From contig CM048554.1 of NCBI GenBank assembly GCA_026413225.1, positions 76,438,463-76,502,462 on the forward strand: DNA of 64,000 bases, written 5' to 3'. Of this stretch, positions 1 through 13,107 are shown piece after piece. Below the pieces are notes generated by a model. That model saw only the letters and a list, made by a program, of their open reading frames with translations. It was not told where the DNA came from and made no database searches. The first letter of the stretch is position 1, and every line of letters begins with the position of its first letter. The stretch comes from Otis tarda (lineage: Eukaryota > Chordata > Aves > Otidiformes > Otididae). The position numbers and the translations under genes were made by a program.

Positions 1-2095
1 GTCCTTAGTGTTTTATCCTTATAAAGTCTCTGGGCTATGAAAGAGCTATTCCCATTCCAAAGACAAGACTGCAGCGAGGGTCAGGCCAAGGAACTTTTCC
101 AAAGGAATTCAGAACATCTGTTTGATCAAAACCTCAACCCAGCTACATCTGACCTCCTAGTCCATCCTTTGGCCTCCTGCCATAAAAGAAAAACTGATTC
201 TTGGGCTCCAGCAGATCATATGCTGAGCATGGCACAAGATCATAGTGTGGCAACAAAGAAGTAACATCAGACCAACCTGTAGAAAAGTTTTACTGTGGTG
301 TATACACAATATCCCCAGCACAAAAATATATGAAATGCTCTGGCTAACATTCTGCAAAATTAAGAGTAGCAGAAGAGTAGCAAGCAGGAAAACAGCTCTA
401 CCTGCTATACCAGCTATACCTCAACTCCATCAAGGCCGCCTTCTCACATGCATCAGGAGTTACTCCACCAACATCAGTGAAACTAAACTGGCATTAGTAC
501 CAGTGTAAATGAGAAGATAACTGTGAGTCACATAGTATTTATTAATTGTGGGACATTATGGACAGTGATTTACTAGGCATTATCCAATTAATTTCCTCAG
601 ACAATCAGGTATATAACAAAAGTTCATCCTCTTAACCCACTTTTCTAAACCAATTTATTTTACTACTTCATTTGAACTTGAATGGCCTAAGTTGGAATTC
701 TTTTCAGTTTGTTAAGGGTTTTAGAGCATTGATTTTGGCATTGTTTTTTCTGACTAGAGAAAATCCTGTTAATGTATCTTCACAAATTGGTGCTTGTTAA
801 ATGTATCCTACTCAACATGAGACATCCTAACAAAGTTACTCATAGAAGTGACACAGATAAACCCAGGACTATAATGGCTGTTCTATAAATTTGCAAGTTG
901 ACATGAGTGTATTGTCTCCAAAAATTCTTTCAAGCCAAACAAATCTTGATGTCAAACTGTCAAACAATTAATTATTTACATAATCCTTGTAATGACAGAT
1001 TATCTGTTAACTGATTGCTCTGTCCTTAATAAGCATGATCATCCTCACCCATCCTGTCCTTGTTGACTACAAAGGTCTAATTTCTTAAATTTTAGAAAAA
1101 ACAGGTCCTTCAATCTCTATTACTTAAAATAATGTGAGATCAAATAGAATTAAAATGTATTTTCCTGAATCAATAGCATCAATTGTATATAACTATTAAA
1201 TATCAAAACAAGTATATGGACTAAGCATGGGATGAAACATTTCCACTTAATATTTCCACTTTGAAAAGATACAGACAATGCCATCTGAAAAATGCCAGTA
1301 AAATGAGGAAAAAAGGGTAGCACCTGAATTTTTATTTAAAAAACACAGACGTGGACAGCACTTTTTTTTGTGAATTCTAGCTTTGCTATACCATCATGAC
1401 TAGACTGTTTCCAAATTAGGTTTTGAATTAACCTAATGCTGCTGAGATCAGTCATGTCCCTTGCATTGTCCCCAAACAGGTACTCTTTCCCAACCCAGTC
1501 ATGGACTCAGTGCACTTCATAGATGTACAGTGCAATCATGTTTTCTTTCTTCTTTTTTCTTCATTAATCATCATGTAGCTGGCATGAGTCAACTCAATGT
1601 TTTTTTTTCCTGAAGTTTTCATTAAGTAATCAAATATTTCCTGGTCAAGGTCAGCTTAAGGTAGGAAGAACTGTATGTTTTTACATGTGGGAGCTTTTCC
1701 TGATAGAAAAATGTGGGTTTATTTTTGAACACGGAGTTGATATCAGGCTTGGGGTCAACTGATCAGCAGGAAAGAGGGAATGGGGAGAGACTAAACGCTA
1801 TCTCTCTCCCTGTGTTCCCTTTCCTACATGTTTTGTAGCATAGCTTCTGTATCACTGTCCTGCTTAGTCCTGGATAAGAGCAAGGGTGCAAGAACTGCTC
1901 ATTAACATTGGGGCTGCATCCAGCCTTAGTAGCTGAGACGTTTCCTCTTTAAAAAAACAGCAGCTGAGCAAGGAGATTGTGTAGTCCTTTCTTAGCTTGC
2001 CACCAGCGCTCACTGGTGTGAGCAGGCAGGCATGGGTAGAACCACCCAAATGAAGCACTGGGCTGTAGATACAGGAACTTCTGAGTACTGCTTTT
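1..2095. other. Non-coding, AT-rich
   Basis: Only short chance ORFs are present. I see no exon with paired splice sites, no RNA gene and no recognisable transposon. Confidence 0.5.
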
Positions 2096-2097
2096 AT

Positions 2098-2556
2098 AGC
2101 GAGTCCAGATGAGACCACAAAGAGGATCAGAAGGCTGGAGCACCTCTCCTATGAGGACAGGCTGAGAGAGTTGGGGCTGTTCAGCCTGGAGAAGAGAAGG
2201 CTTCGGGGAGACCTTATAGCGGCCTTCCAGTACCTCAAGGGGGCCTACAGGAAAGATTGGGAGAAACTCTTCAGCAGGGCCTGTTGTGAAAGGATGAGGG
2301 CTAATGGCTTTAAAATAGAAGGAGGTAGATTCAAGACAAGATATAAGGAAGAAATTTTTTACAATGAGGGTGGTGGAACACTGGGACAGATTGCCCAGAG
2401 AGGTGGTGGATGCCCCATCCCTGGAAACATTCCAGGCCAGGTTGGACGGGGCTCTGAGCAACCTGATCTGGTTGGAGATGTCCCTGCTTCTTGCAGGGAG
2501 GTTGGACTAGATGGCCTTTAAAGGTCTTTTCCAATCCTAACGATTCTATGATTCTG
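2098..2556 (+). mobile_element. CR1 LINE, 3' fragment
   Basis: CR1 is the dominant LINE of birds. This copy holds the end of ORF2 (ERMRANGFKIEGG and similar to the usual RTRGNGFKL block) and the 3' UTR (GGTTGGACTAGATGGCCTTT), ending in GATTCTATGATTCTG. It is 5'-truncated, as most CR1 copies are. The reading frame is broken by small shifts, so it is moderately old. Confidence 0.92.
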
Positions 2557-3202
2557 TACTTGTCAAAGCAGCAGCTGTGAACAACTTCTGAGTCAGAAGG
2601 ACAATAAAGAAATAGGGAATCAAAGCCCATCAAAGGGATACCTTCAAATTCAGAGGATTAGTCACAGAGCTCTTCATGTAAGGCATGGCATAGTTCCTAC
2701 AAATTCCCCAGATACCAGAGAGGTAGGTCCTACTTCTCGTTCACTACCCTGCCAGTTAGGCCATTTGTGAGGGTTTTTTTTCCCTCTCCAAAACCTGATG
2801 AGCTCTCACAGCTTCTGCTCTCACAGCTTCTGAACCTCCATGAGGCTGTTGCCCACAGATACCACTTCCTTCACGAGAGAAGGAACTTACTGTCACACCT
2901 GCCCCTGCACAAAGCAGGCATCTGCTGTCCGGTTCACAAGTGCTCAGCTGCTGGATGACCTCCAGCAACCAAGACATCCCACCATCTTTCCTCCCCTCTC
3001 CTCTCTACATGCATCCTAACCCATTCCTTACTACCACACTCCTCAGTAAATACTATGGCACACTTCTATTTGTTGTGGCCCTAGCTCTGCTACAGGCACG
3101 TACGCATGTTATTTTTAGGTAGGTGCCATCTCACACCACTTGGGTGAGACTGCACAACAGCTAGAGAGCCCCTAGGATAAAAGGATATCATGTCTCTTGT
3201 TA

Positions 3203-3317
3203 CTGCTGCTAAATAGGACCTGCCCAGATGCAATGTAGTGTTGCATAGATGATTCAGTGTATGTGGCTTGGGCTTGCAACCCTACATTGCAGCTGGGCAG
3301 GTCCTGTTTAGCAGCAA
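3203..3317. mobile_element. 115-bp near-perfect palindrome flanked by TA (MITE-like or hairpin RNA)
   Basis: Arms 3203-3245 and 3275-3317 are reverse complements at 39 of 43 positions (CTGCTGCTAAATAGGACC against TTGCTGCTAAACAGGACC), with a 29-nt loop. TA dinucleotides (3201-3202, 3318-3319) sit exactly at both ends, as in Tc1/mariner-type insertions. A transcript would fold into a long hairpin. No family is recognised. Confidence 0.7.
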
Positions 3318-3319
3318 TA

Positions 3320-6300
3320 GCAGGAGGCTGAATTTTGAAAAAGGGAAACATTGGTATCCAAACATAAATCTCTCAGAGGAGCCCTCTATCAGAGCTGACA
3401 AATGCCTGCTAGGCATATTAATTGACCATTATTCATCATTTCTCCTTCTAAGTACCTGGTGGAGCTCAGTGCAAGCATAGATCTCCTTCCAGACATGATC
3501 ATAGCTCTGCTGTCCTGAGGCATGAGAAGAAGTAGCAAAACTTCGCCGTGCAGGATGTGGTTTGAACACCGCTGCCATGTGTTCCTGGAGATCTTCCACC
3601 ACCCTCCCTGTATCTGAGACTTTTTTTTGAAACCATGTCAAATACAGATAAAAGATTCACAGGGCAAATGAGTCAGCGTGCGAGCCTCCATCCCACAGTG
3701 AGTCAGGGTCACTTCAGAGCATCTAGTGAGGGACCACGTGTAGCACCGCTCATTACTGCTTCTTCTTTATTTGGGAAAGTTGTCTGCTGCTCCCTCGTAG
3801 AAAATGTAGAAACGGGTTTGTCTGTCACAGCACACAGAAGGAATGCACTGGAGAAGAAAGAATACAGAAGCACGTTTTTTCTAATTGAGATCTATGGAGG
3901 GGAGGGACTACTGGGTAACCTCCTCTCTCCTTTCCTGTCACCCCTCACCCTTAAGAAGGTGCACAAGTTTCTTGTCCAAAACCAAACCTATCATATTTGT
4001 TGAGCAAGCCATTATGGAAAAACAAAAGAGAATGATCTTTTTTTCATTGTCTCAGTGAGCTGCAAAGCCTTTTTTACTTTCATTAGTAGTGATGATAGCT
4101 TTTGCCCAAGCTTTCCGGGAAAATTATGTATTGTAGCAAGATATGAAAGAATGTTTTCTTTGTGAAATATCAGGCATGGGGAAAAGGTCTGAAAACAGGT
4201 ATCATAAAATAAAACTTATTCCAGTCCTAAATTTAAAAAAGAAAAAAAAAAAGACCGTAAATGGCTAATCTGAGTATCATCAAAATCAAAACCATTCAAT
4301 TATTTAAAATACTATAAGCCAACTTCAGCTGCAAAGTCTACACATCCACGTTCTGATTCCTGCAATTTAAAAAGAGTTCTCTCTCAAATCCTTTGTGAGA
4401 CTCACAAAAATAAATAATGAATGTTAAATGGGAACCAGGGAGATTAAATATATACAGAGTACTGCCAAAAAAAACAGGTTAAACAAAATTAGGAGTAGTA
4501 CAAAAGTAATTTTTTAAAAACATATCTAATCTTGTGGGATTTTCTTTTTATTGCCACTTGTATCAGAAGTATAAGTTGAAGAACATGATCATGCTTTAGA
4601 AATTATTGGCATCAGTAGAATTCCGTTGATATGAATTCTAGCAAAGCATTGACAGGAATTCTAAGGGGATTAAGACCAGGAGTTTTATAGGACTCTTCTT
4701 TACCATGTTTTGAACAAAGATGCTGAAAAGTCAAAACAAGTGGAACCTTGCTTAACAGAGGAGGGAAAAAAATAATAATCATTAAAAGGGGAGGGGGCAT
4801 GGGAGCAAGCAGCCTTTAATAAAAATATAAATTAGATATCAAACCCCACAGAAATGATTTTTCCACTCATTTCCCAAGCATTTCCTTCATTGACTTCCTT
4901 ATTTATTGGAAACAACTTCCGATCTATTACTGCTTCTCTACTAAACACCGTTACCATCCAGTGTTTCATCATCAAGCACCTTTGCTTCCTTAGAGTTGTA
5001 TTTATTTTTAGGCTTGTTAGACACTGAAACACAAAATCAGAAGTCAGGCAGTAGGAAGAGGCTTGGGGAAGGTGACCAGGGTGGGAAGCCAGCAGCCTCC
5101 ATTTTCCCTTTCCCAGGTCACAGGGCAGTTTGCTCCAGCACAGCCTTATTGTTCTCCTACCTCCAGTCCAAGAGAAGCTGCTTACAAAGGCTCCCTGCTG
5201 TCATTTCAGTGAGGTCATCTTCAGATGTAGCAAAGCAAGTAGCCATCTAAAGAGGATACAGGAGATCCTAAGCAATCCTGAGACAGCTGGGCAGCAAAGC
5301 AGGCACCATCCCCGCATGCAGTCCATGGCTACAGCATCATGGGCTCTACTCTGCTGACCTGGCACTGTCTGTTTCGGTTAGTTTCTAGGTGTTTTCATGT
5401 TGCTTTTGTTGGTTTTTTGACATCCTCTCCCCTGTTCTGCCCCATGCCATCCACAGTTCCCATGCAGATTGGAAGCCCTCTCCTCTCCTCTCTGGCTAGC
5501 ACTCTCCAAGGAAGGTAGCAACCCCACAAGGGTCCCAAATCAAGGCTTGCCCACAACTCTAACACATACATTTGTGTGTGTGGCGCAGATGTATGTGCCC
5601 CATCTGGGGCTCTGCGCCAAGCCCACTACCCTCTTTCTAGGCAGCAAGGGATCTTCAAGCCAGAGGACAGAGGTATTTGGAAGGACTCCAGCAGTGGTTC
5701 CTTGGGGAGAGAAGACCAAGGAGCCCAGTGACATTTCAGGGATGAAATAGCTGCACATGAGCTGGACACACGGCTTTGGCTGCTATGGTGTACCCAACAC
5801 TGCCCAGGTACTAAAGGAAGAAAGAGATGGCTCACCAAGCACTTTCCATTTGGCAGGAAAGGAATGTGATTACTGATAGAAGAGGGCACATAGAGGCACG
5901 ACTCCTCCACAGCTTTAAAAACGGAATTTATTTTCTGGTTCCTGTGTAAAACCAAGAGCTGAACTACAAGGTGTTCTTATCGTTCATAGTGCTTCAGGCT
6001 CACCTGGGGTACGAGAGGCTGTAATCTCGTCCTCTGATTGTCAGATCAGTTTTGCTGGCTGAGATATTTATACAGATCCAGCTCTACAGCAGCAGTTCAT
6101 CTTAATTGCATTAGTTCTCCTCATTCTTGAGAGGCAGAGAACTCCTGTTAGACCAGTTTTACAGAGGAGGAAACCAGACCTGCTAAAATTTCACTGGAAA
6201 AACGAGGCAAGAGTCCAGTGCACCCGACCAGGCTGTCATCCATGCATCTGCAGGAGGCATGAATGAGCAGAGCTTACTGGGCATATGAAAGTCAGCCCTG

Positions 6301-7423
6301 CAGGGTACATTCAGTGAATATGATGCAATTAGGACAGATGAATACTACTATACACAGATGACCACTATTTGCAAGACAATGATGTGAGGTCTTAAGGGTG
6401 CCTTGGGCTCATTGTGGATGCAAAGTAGGCCTGATCTGTGAACGCACGTGGCCATTTTTCCAGGGAGGCTGGATGACAGACAGCCTAGACAGGGCTGTCC
6501 TGCAGGACATCCTCAAAATGGTCAAAAATGGCAACGTATTACCAGAATCAAGAGAATCTGTGAAGCTAAAATCAAAACAGAGACAATCAGTAACTCCTCC
6601 CTGGGGCATAGGCAATCTGTACATCGTGCCATGCCAAGTTTTAGATTCGTACCTCACTACCGGAGCATCTCTCCCTGTCTTTTGAGCACAGGTCTGAACT
6701 TCAGTCACATTAAAAAACAGCTGTTCTGAGCAATCCCTTTGACATAAATTCCAAGGCTGATTTTGACCTGACTTAACTGAACTTCGGAGCTTTTGAATAT
6801 TTATGCAAGTGTTCAAGCAGCCTTTTGAAACCACTGAAGTGAGGAAGAGGGGAAAAAATATCTCTATAGCACCTTAGTAATGGGTCTTTAAGGAATTTGG
6901 GCATATACACATGACACATTAAACCTGAGGCAATCTTTCTTTAGACATTTCAATTTCCCTGGATGTTTCCAATAAATAAATTAAATTAACTTTAAATTAA
7001 ATCACTTTAAGTTATATTACCTCTACAAATTTTGAGAGAATGTCCATCAGCTTTTCCACTTTTTTTCCACTGTTTCAGTTTTATCAAAAGCTTTTGCTGC
7101 GAGGGATCTACTTTAAGCTTAATCTAGTTGATACAAAAGTAACCGCAAAACTTCCGAATATCACTACATGGTTTTGGTATAGGAGATAATATTTAGTAAG
7201 GAAAGTGCAATACATTCACTTCTTATTTTCAACATACATAAAAGGGGCTCTTGACTATACAGAAAGATAGCAGTTTGATAAGGCCTGAACTATTAAAAAA
7301 ATCATCACTATTTGTCAAAATAAACATTTTAGACTTTAAACGCTGAAATGTATCTTGGTACATCCTGAAAACTGGTTAGGACTAACACAACTGAAAAGGA
7401 AAGTTCCTCATAATTATAATTAC
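3320..7423. other. Non-coding stretch
   Basis: No supported gene. ORFs near 5.5 and 6.5 kb on both strands lack paired splice sites or recognisable domains. Tail-to-tail CD164, expected next by human synteny, is not visible here. Confidence 0.45.
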
Positions 7424-7536
7424 CTTTAAAAAAGGCATCCAGTTGGGTCTCTTTTTCAAAGCCCTGGCTGGATCTAGCATGCCCCAGTTCTCTGACCTAG
7501 AAACCTCTGCATCAAAACTGGAAATGTTCTCATTGT
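7424..7536 (-). CDS. CCDC162-like exon block, 7.5 kb
   Basis: The acceptor TTCTGCAAACACCAG and the donor TTAAAG|GTAATT bound 113 nt open in one frame: NENISSFDAEVSRSENWGML, then DPARALKKRPNWMPFLK. The entry phase does not match the 8.7-kb block directly, so an exon between them is missing or unseen. This is the last block I can support on this strand. Confidence 0.45.
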
Positions 7537-8635
7537 CTGGTGTTTGCAGAAGACACGTCTAAATTTTTGGTCAACCTGAAACATAAAAGGACATGGTATT
7601 GTTACAAATTTCCCAAGCCAGATATTAAATTCTATAGCAAAGTAATACTGCATAATATCAGCCAAAATAAATAAATAAATGGAGTGATAAAGTGACAAGG
7701 GAGACATTCTGGTCCTATGTTTTCTTTCCTTTCCAGCAGACACAATGAAACTCCTGGCTATTAACTCCGGAGCCTCCAAAACAAAGACCAGGATTTTCAA
7801 AATCACTGTGTTTCAGTCAAAGTCAATGGCAAATTTATTAGCGCTGGCTTCAGTCAGAATAGCATTGTCCTAGAAGATGTTTTTTGACAGTCCTGATCAA
7901 AAATGAGTAAGCTACTGCCAGCCTACAAGGGAGGCAGTTCACATCATTACCTAGTTGTGTAAACACATCTGCCTGTGCTTATCTTGGATAGCTCAGGGAG
8001 TTCAGCTGGACCAGTCAAATGTTAATTTGACGAAAAACTCGCAGACCAGATTATGCAACCAAACCTTTGTCCTTTTCAGTTTTACCACCTGTTCTCATAC
8101 AAGGTGGGATCTGTAAGGCAAGCCATGTATTTAAAAGCAGTATGCTGTTCCTGTCTAACAGTTATGCATCTCTTTTGGACCCTGGACACACGGTGGAGAT
8201 TTTTGGTTGGTTTTGCCTTTTGGATGCCAGAAAAGATGAAAACCAGAGTCTTCCTGCTGGTAACCCCATCGCTGGGGAGGCTGGGCGAGGTCCTGGGCCA
8301 TGGCGTGTGGCAGCCAACCTCTAGTGGAAGTGCCACAGCTCAGGGAGACACCAAACAAGAGCAGGAAAACTCCAGAAAAACACACAAAAAGCACAAGTGA
8401 GAGCTGGGAGAACAAAGGTAGGGACTCAGAGCCAGGATGCTGAAAATACGAACATCAGCAGTTACTATAGCTTAGTGAGAGCGAGCCGGGCCTTTCTGCT
8501 GCTTCCTGTCAAGAGTAAAAATGCCCACAATCTTATTTTTCCGTGACGCAAAACACTGACTTGTAATAAATGGAACTTCCTTCCATACTTTTAAAGATTT
8601 TCTTTTCTTTTTTTTTTTCTTTTTTTTTTTTTAAC

Positions 8636-8817
8636 TATTGAGAAGTACATTTCTGTTGCCAGGGAAAAGAGCTCCTTCTCATCAGCTGAGTTCATAAGAA
8701 CCTTAAGGTTATAGTCAATACCAAAGTGAGAAAGCAGAAGCTGGAGCTGAGGTTTCAGCTCCTTGGCTTCAGTGCTATGCCAGGGCAAAGTGAATCTAGT
8801 GTCCTTGTCGCAGGACT
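8636..8817 (-). CDS. CCDC162-like exon block, 8.7 kb
   Basis: The acceptor GCTTTTTTGCAG precedes SCDKDTRFTLPWHSTEAKEL, then LQLLLSHFGIDYNLKVLM and ELFSLATEMYFSI. The frame then enters an A-rich tract through a weak donor-like GTTAAA, giving a lysine-rich tail if read on. Conserved-looking leucines and aromatic residues argue for a real exon. The end is uncertain. Confidence 0.45.
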
Positions 8818-11247
8818 CTGCAAAAAAGCATAATTCGATCAGCTGGAGAACATCAACACTTTAAGCAACATAACTCTAAGACGACTGTAAGCAATGCTGT
8901 CAGTGCCCTTTGCTTTGCATCCACGCAATGATGTAATTCCCCTTTTTTGGTCCTGAAGCAGATGTCAGAGTGGAATGTGATGATGAGTGGGAGCTCATAT
9001 TGTATGGATTTTTATTATTTTCATTTCTCTTTTAAGAAATGGCCTTCTGCCAGATCCTGAAAGCGTAACAGCTGTTGCAGGTCAGGGCACCTCCATGGTC
9101 CTCAGAGGAGTGCCTGTCTTCCAGCACGGAAAGGACACCAACTAACAAATCCTATTGCCTGAACAGAGTCGTGGTTCAGGGGTGTAGAACATTCTTCTCA
9201 CACACACACCTCCCAAATCTTCACATGCCACAAGAACTTCAAGTATGTTACTATTTCAGGGTTATCACTCCTCCGGTATTTGATTCTGTCATGATGCTGC
9301 TATTGCAAACTTCTGAAACAAGGGTGTACTGGGGATGGCTGAGTTTGGCCTGGTGTCAGTGTTGAAGAGTCTGTGTCAACTTAGCATCCATTTTTAGAAG
9401 AACTGAAATGTTTTCTCCTCTTTCTTTAATTCATCTTAGGCTTGCTCAAAGCTTTGTAGGATATTGGTATTCCTTCATCCTTGAACAGCCAAAACAACTG
9501 TGTTCCTCTAAGTTTTGTCTTTTTTTTTCCCTCTTTTTTCAGCTCTTTAACAAGTATGTTTAACACTGGTTTTTTTTGCCATCACAGGACATTATTCCAA
9601 TAGCTTTTGTTCTTGTTGTTGTCTCAGGCCAAGACATAACAAACAGCAGCAATTTATCTGCTACTTCTTTTCCAAAGATTTATGAAAGTCCAAATAAGTA
9701 TCAACTGATTCTCCTTTACCCAGTGCTGATGGGTACTGCTGATACACACAAAGACGCTAATAGGTAAGTTACAGTTTGCTGAAGTTCAGCAAAACTCTTG
9801 GGGTTTAGTGGAACTACATGTAATCTAATTTATTATCTCATTATTTCAGCAACAAAAGGCCATCTGCATTTCTATTTCATGCTTTACTTCAGCTTTGTTT
9901 TTAATGTCTTGTTTAATCATGCTGTTGTTTCATCTATGAAGCTCAGATCTAGATAGCAGATGAATGAAGCTTATGATGGTAATATGATACTGTTCCTCAA
10001 ATATTAGATAACTAGATACTGAAGATTAAAATGAGCTACAGCACTTCTGAGTTGCTTTCTAATACCAATAAGGGTCTAGTCCATGGCAAAATTAATGGCT
10101 CAGGTGAACTCTGTAACATCATAGGCCTTGCGCCCTTCTCCGTACATTATTAGCCCACTGTATCCAAGATCATGAATCATCCCTCCATCTCCTATCCCAC
10201 TCATAACAGAGAAAGGTTGGCTTGTTTAAGAGGGCTTCGTTTGGAGAGAAGAGTTTAACTCTCTGCTCCTTGCACCTTAACACTGGTAGCACTGTACTCC
10301 TGAGGCAGTGCTGCCATATCTCCCCAGCATGCGGTACTGGCGACTCCCTTGGGCCTAAGGAGTGAAAGAGGCCTGCACCAGCACAGCCAGACAGACCTGT
10401 TAGACCTTAGTTAGACCACTAACTATGGGTTAAAGGTCCCTTACTTGTCCCAGGTAAATCTGCACTTCCCTTAGCACTGTTCTCAATCAATTGTCACGGG
10501 TTGGGCAGTGCTACTCCTGGCCAGGGCTGTGCCTTGCTCCCCTGTGCGGACCCATAGGTACCTTATGGTAAAGGTTTTCAGTGAAGAAAGGAGACAGAGA
10601 GGACAAGTCACAGCCCCTTTTTGTTCCTCCACCCTGACCAGCCCACTTCTCAACTGCAAGGAGGAGGCGTACACCCTGCCTGGTCCCGAGGAGAGAGGGG
10701 TTGTGCTTTTCCAGAGACAATCCTGTGAGCTCCTACAGTTCCACACCATTCCCACTCTGTCCGTAAAAGCATGAGTTAAATCACAGGGTTTAAACACTCT
10801 GCAAAGGAATGCTGCTTTGCTTGCTAAGTACCACTCGAAGGGGTAACTCTACATAAACAACATCACTCCCTCCCTTCCTTCAAAAGTCAAGAGAACTTGA
10901 AAATAACTACAAGGAGATTTTTCTAGAGATATTTCAGTATAAGTCTTAAAACAACTGCTCTCTTTTCTTAGTTTCTCCAGAAACAGATCACCCACAGAAA
11001 TATTTTAAATCATATTCTTGCAGAAAGTTGGAAGGGTGAGTTTCAGGGTTTGGCATATTTGGGACTACATCCCGGATTCTCCACCGAGTTGATCCCACAA
11101 ATATCCTTCTGAACCGCCTGTTTCTGCAGCCCAGGGCACAGTAAGGCCAGAGGAGCAACCACTGCAGATTCAGGGCTCCACACTCCGGAATTTGGATACC
11201 AGATTTCCAGGATTCTTGCTGACTTTCAAAGCCATGCTCCAAATTTC
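8818..11247. other. Between CCDC162-like blocks, mostly non-coding
   Basis: Held to be intron. A GC-richer stretch at about 10.49-10.87 kb has ORFs on both strands but no domain I recognise; another open frame at 11.0-11.25 kb could be eroded exon sequence. Confidence 0.4.
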
Positions 11248-11530
11248 TCAAGCATAAAAACCAAGGATGGCAACATTTGCACTGTTGACCTTTCTCAAAT
11301 AATATACATCAAGAAATGCATTATCTGCAGGACTTGTGGTTTTAAAGGAAAGCTGATAATTTCTCACCATTTCTTCTTGGAACTCTTGAAGAGGGAAACA
11401 CAGCAATATTAAAAATATCTGAGTTCTTGTCAAAAGCACTTTGTAATTTGTTCCAGTTGTCTTGGACCACATCAGGACATTTCTCATCAGCCACATTCAT
11501 TCTGTCAGAAATAGGCAAATGCTGGAGAAC
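11248..11530 (-). pseudogene. CCDC162-like exon block with a broken frame, 11.4 kb
   Basis: The acceptor TTAACTCCAG precedes VLQHLPISDRMN, then CPDVVQDNWNKLQSAFDKNS and DIFNIAV. After that the plausible protein continues in another frame as EFQEEMVRNYQLSFKTT and DVYYLRKV, ending at a TGA at 11248. The shift lies near 11390-11400. The first part follows naturally from the previous block. No clear donor is seen, so the lower border is the end of the open frame. Confidence 0.5.
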
Positions 11531-12181
11531 CTGGAGTTAAGAACATATCTGTTGTTATTCTCAGTCATTTAGAAAGCATAAAAACTATTCAGTTGCAAAT
11601 TTAGTGATAAAATAAAATGCAAAAGAGAAAAAACCAAACCATAGTTATCCATTGTGTATAATTCCAGAAATTTATTCACTGCCATGACTTGTAGCACACA
11701 TATAATAAAATCATTACAGAAACTAGATACAATAAGTATTCAGATTTGGTTTTGAAAAGTGACACTTAAACAAACAAATACTCCTCAAGTCTACAGACTA
11801 TTCGTTGACATGACTCAGCCCCTTGAGGTTGTCCTGCTCTGTTAAAACATAATCACAGTAACAATACAGAAAAAAAAGTCTCTCCAAGCTTTCTCCTTTT
11901 CATCTTGGTTCTCCTCAAATCCAAGCAGCCCAACACTACACTGCACCCTGGGAGCTCATTATTCCACTTACCTAAATTCAGTTTGATCATTGGAGTATTT
12001 CCTTTCTAGTAAAATCAATCTGCTAAAAGAATTGAAAGTCATATGTATGCAGTCTAGCTCACTACCTACAAACCTCTAGATTTCTTTTACATTGAATCTG
12101 ATCTTCCTCAGTTTACTTTCTTATCCAATACTTGAATGTTTCATAATTGTATTTCCCGGTTCAAAAAAATGCTCACCTTAC

Positions 12182-12414
12182 CTGGGAAAAATGGTGAATG
12201 CCCTTTAGAGAGTGCAAATCATCAGATCTTCCTGTGTCACCACATTCACCGGATTTTTCTTTCCTGTCAGGAAACTTTCCCTTGTTGCTGAAAGTCTTGC
12301 AGCCCTCTGAATTGCATTGTTGTATTCCTCCATGATGTGACTAACTAGCTTCTGTTTATGCATATAAAAGGGATGCTGCCATTTTTGCATTTCTGCATCT
12401 TCTTTTCTTATCAG
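12182..12414 (-). pseudogene. CCDC162-like exon block with a broken frame, 12.3 kb
   Basis: The acceptor GGTCTTCTAG precedes LIRKEDAEMQKWQHPF, then HIMEEYNNAIQRAARLSATR, ESFLTGKKNP and VVTQEDLMICTL, where a TAA stops the frame 35 nt before the good donor TCCCAG|GTAAGG. Another frame reads DLHSLKGIHHFSQ straight to that donor and joins sensibly to the next block. The 233-nt length is not a multiple of three although both neighbours suggest phase 0. A small deletion is the simplest reading. Confidence 0.5.
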
Positions 12415-13084
12415 CTAGAAGACCACAGCACTTCCATTGCATGAGGAATCCTAGTTTGAGAGTAATCTCAAAGGTTTATTTCCTTCCTAGATGCTTACAA
12501 ATGGTATTTACAATCCAACAAGGAAAAGGGAATTTCAGTCCAGTGAATCCCTCTGAGCAGCTAATACTGATCACAAGCAGAGAGCTGAGAGTGAATGTCC
12601 AGAGACAAATTCCAGAGATAAATTACCCTTAACGTTAATAGCTTTTTATTTGGGTGGAAAAAAAGCCATTGCTTACACTTTGTTTTTCATGAACAGCTAA
12701 TGTGCTAGATACCTACGTGCTGGATCCTAGATTTTGGTTCCTACCTGATAGAGACGATAAAGCTGTTCAATAAAACTGCTGTCTGTACAAAATCTCTTCT
12801 ATGTAAGCACGTGCAAATATTTACCCTGGACTAGGTGAGTAACTCTGCCTGTAAAAAACTTGAATAAAATCAGAAATAACCAAAAAATCACACGTTTGTA
12901 TGCAACAGCAGCTTAATGTTACAGCAAACTTAAGCAGTATACAGGTCATCCTTAGCACTGGAGACTAACACCGAAACAACAGCTACCACCAAAGACCCCT
13001 GTGCTTCTATTTATCCAGCAAAGGCACTCCCCCTAAGTTGTCCCAGTGGAAATATTATTGTGGGGATCACAAGGAAAATGGCAG

Positions 13085-13107
13085 AATTCAGTCCACTGGA
13101 CTGAATT
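13085..13107. repeat. Perfect 11-bp palindrome with one-base centre
   Basis: AATTCAGTCCA, a central C, then TGGACTGAATT. It is small and could be chance; no function is inferred. Confidence 0.8.

Noticed and set aside
6398-6834. ORFs on both strands near 6.5 kb, with an exon-like plus-strand piece after a CCATTTTTCCAG acceptor
   Set aside because: No homology recalled, no partner exons, and the frames on both strands look equally random.
9576-9767. 63-codon plus-strand ORF considered as part of CD164
   Set aside because: It lacks the mucin-like and membrane segments expected of CD164 and has no splice partners.
10490-10870. GC-richer block with ORFs on both strands; its first bases (TGTCACGGGTTGG) recall the edge of some avian LTRs
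   Set aside because: No matching second end, primer-binding site or internal genes are seen; the resemblance is too short to call an element.
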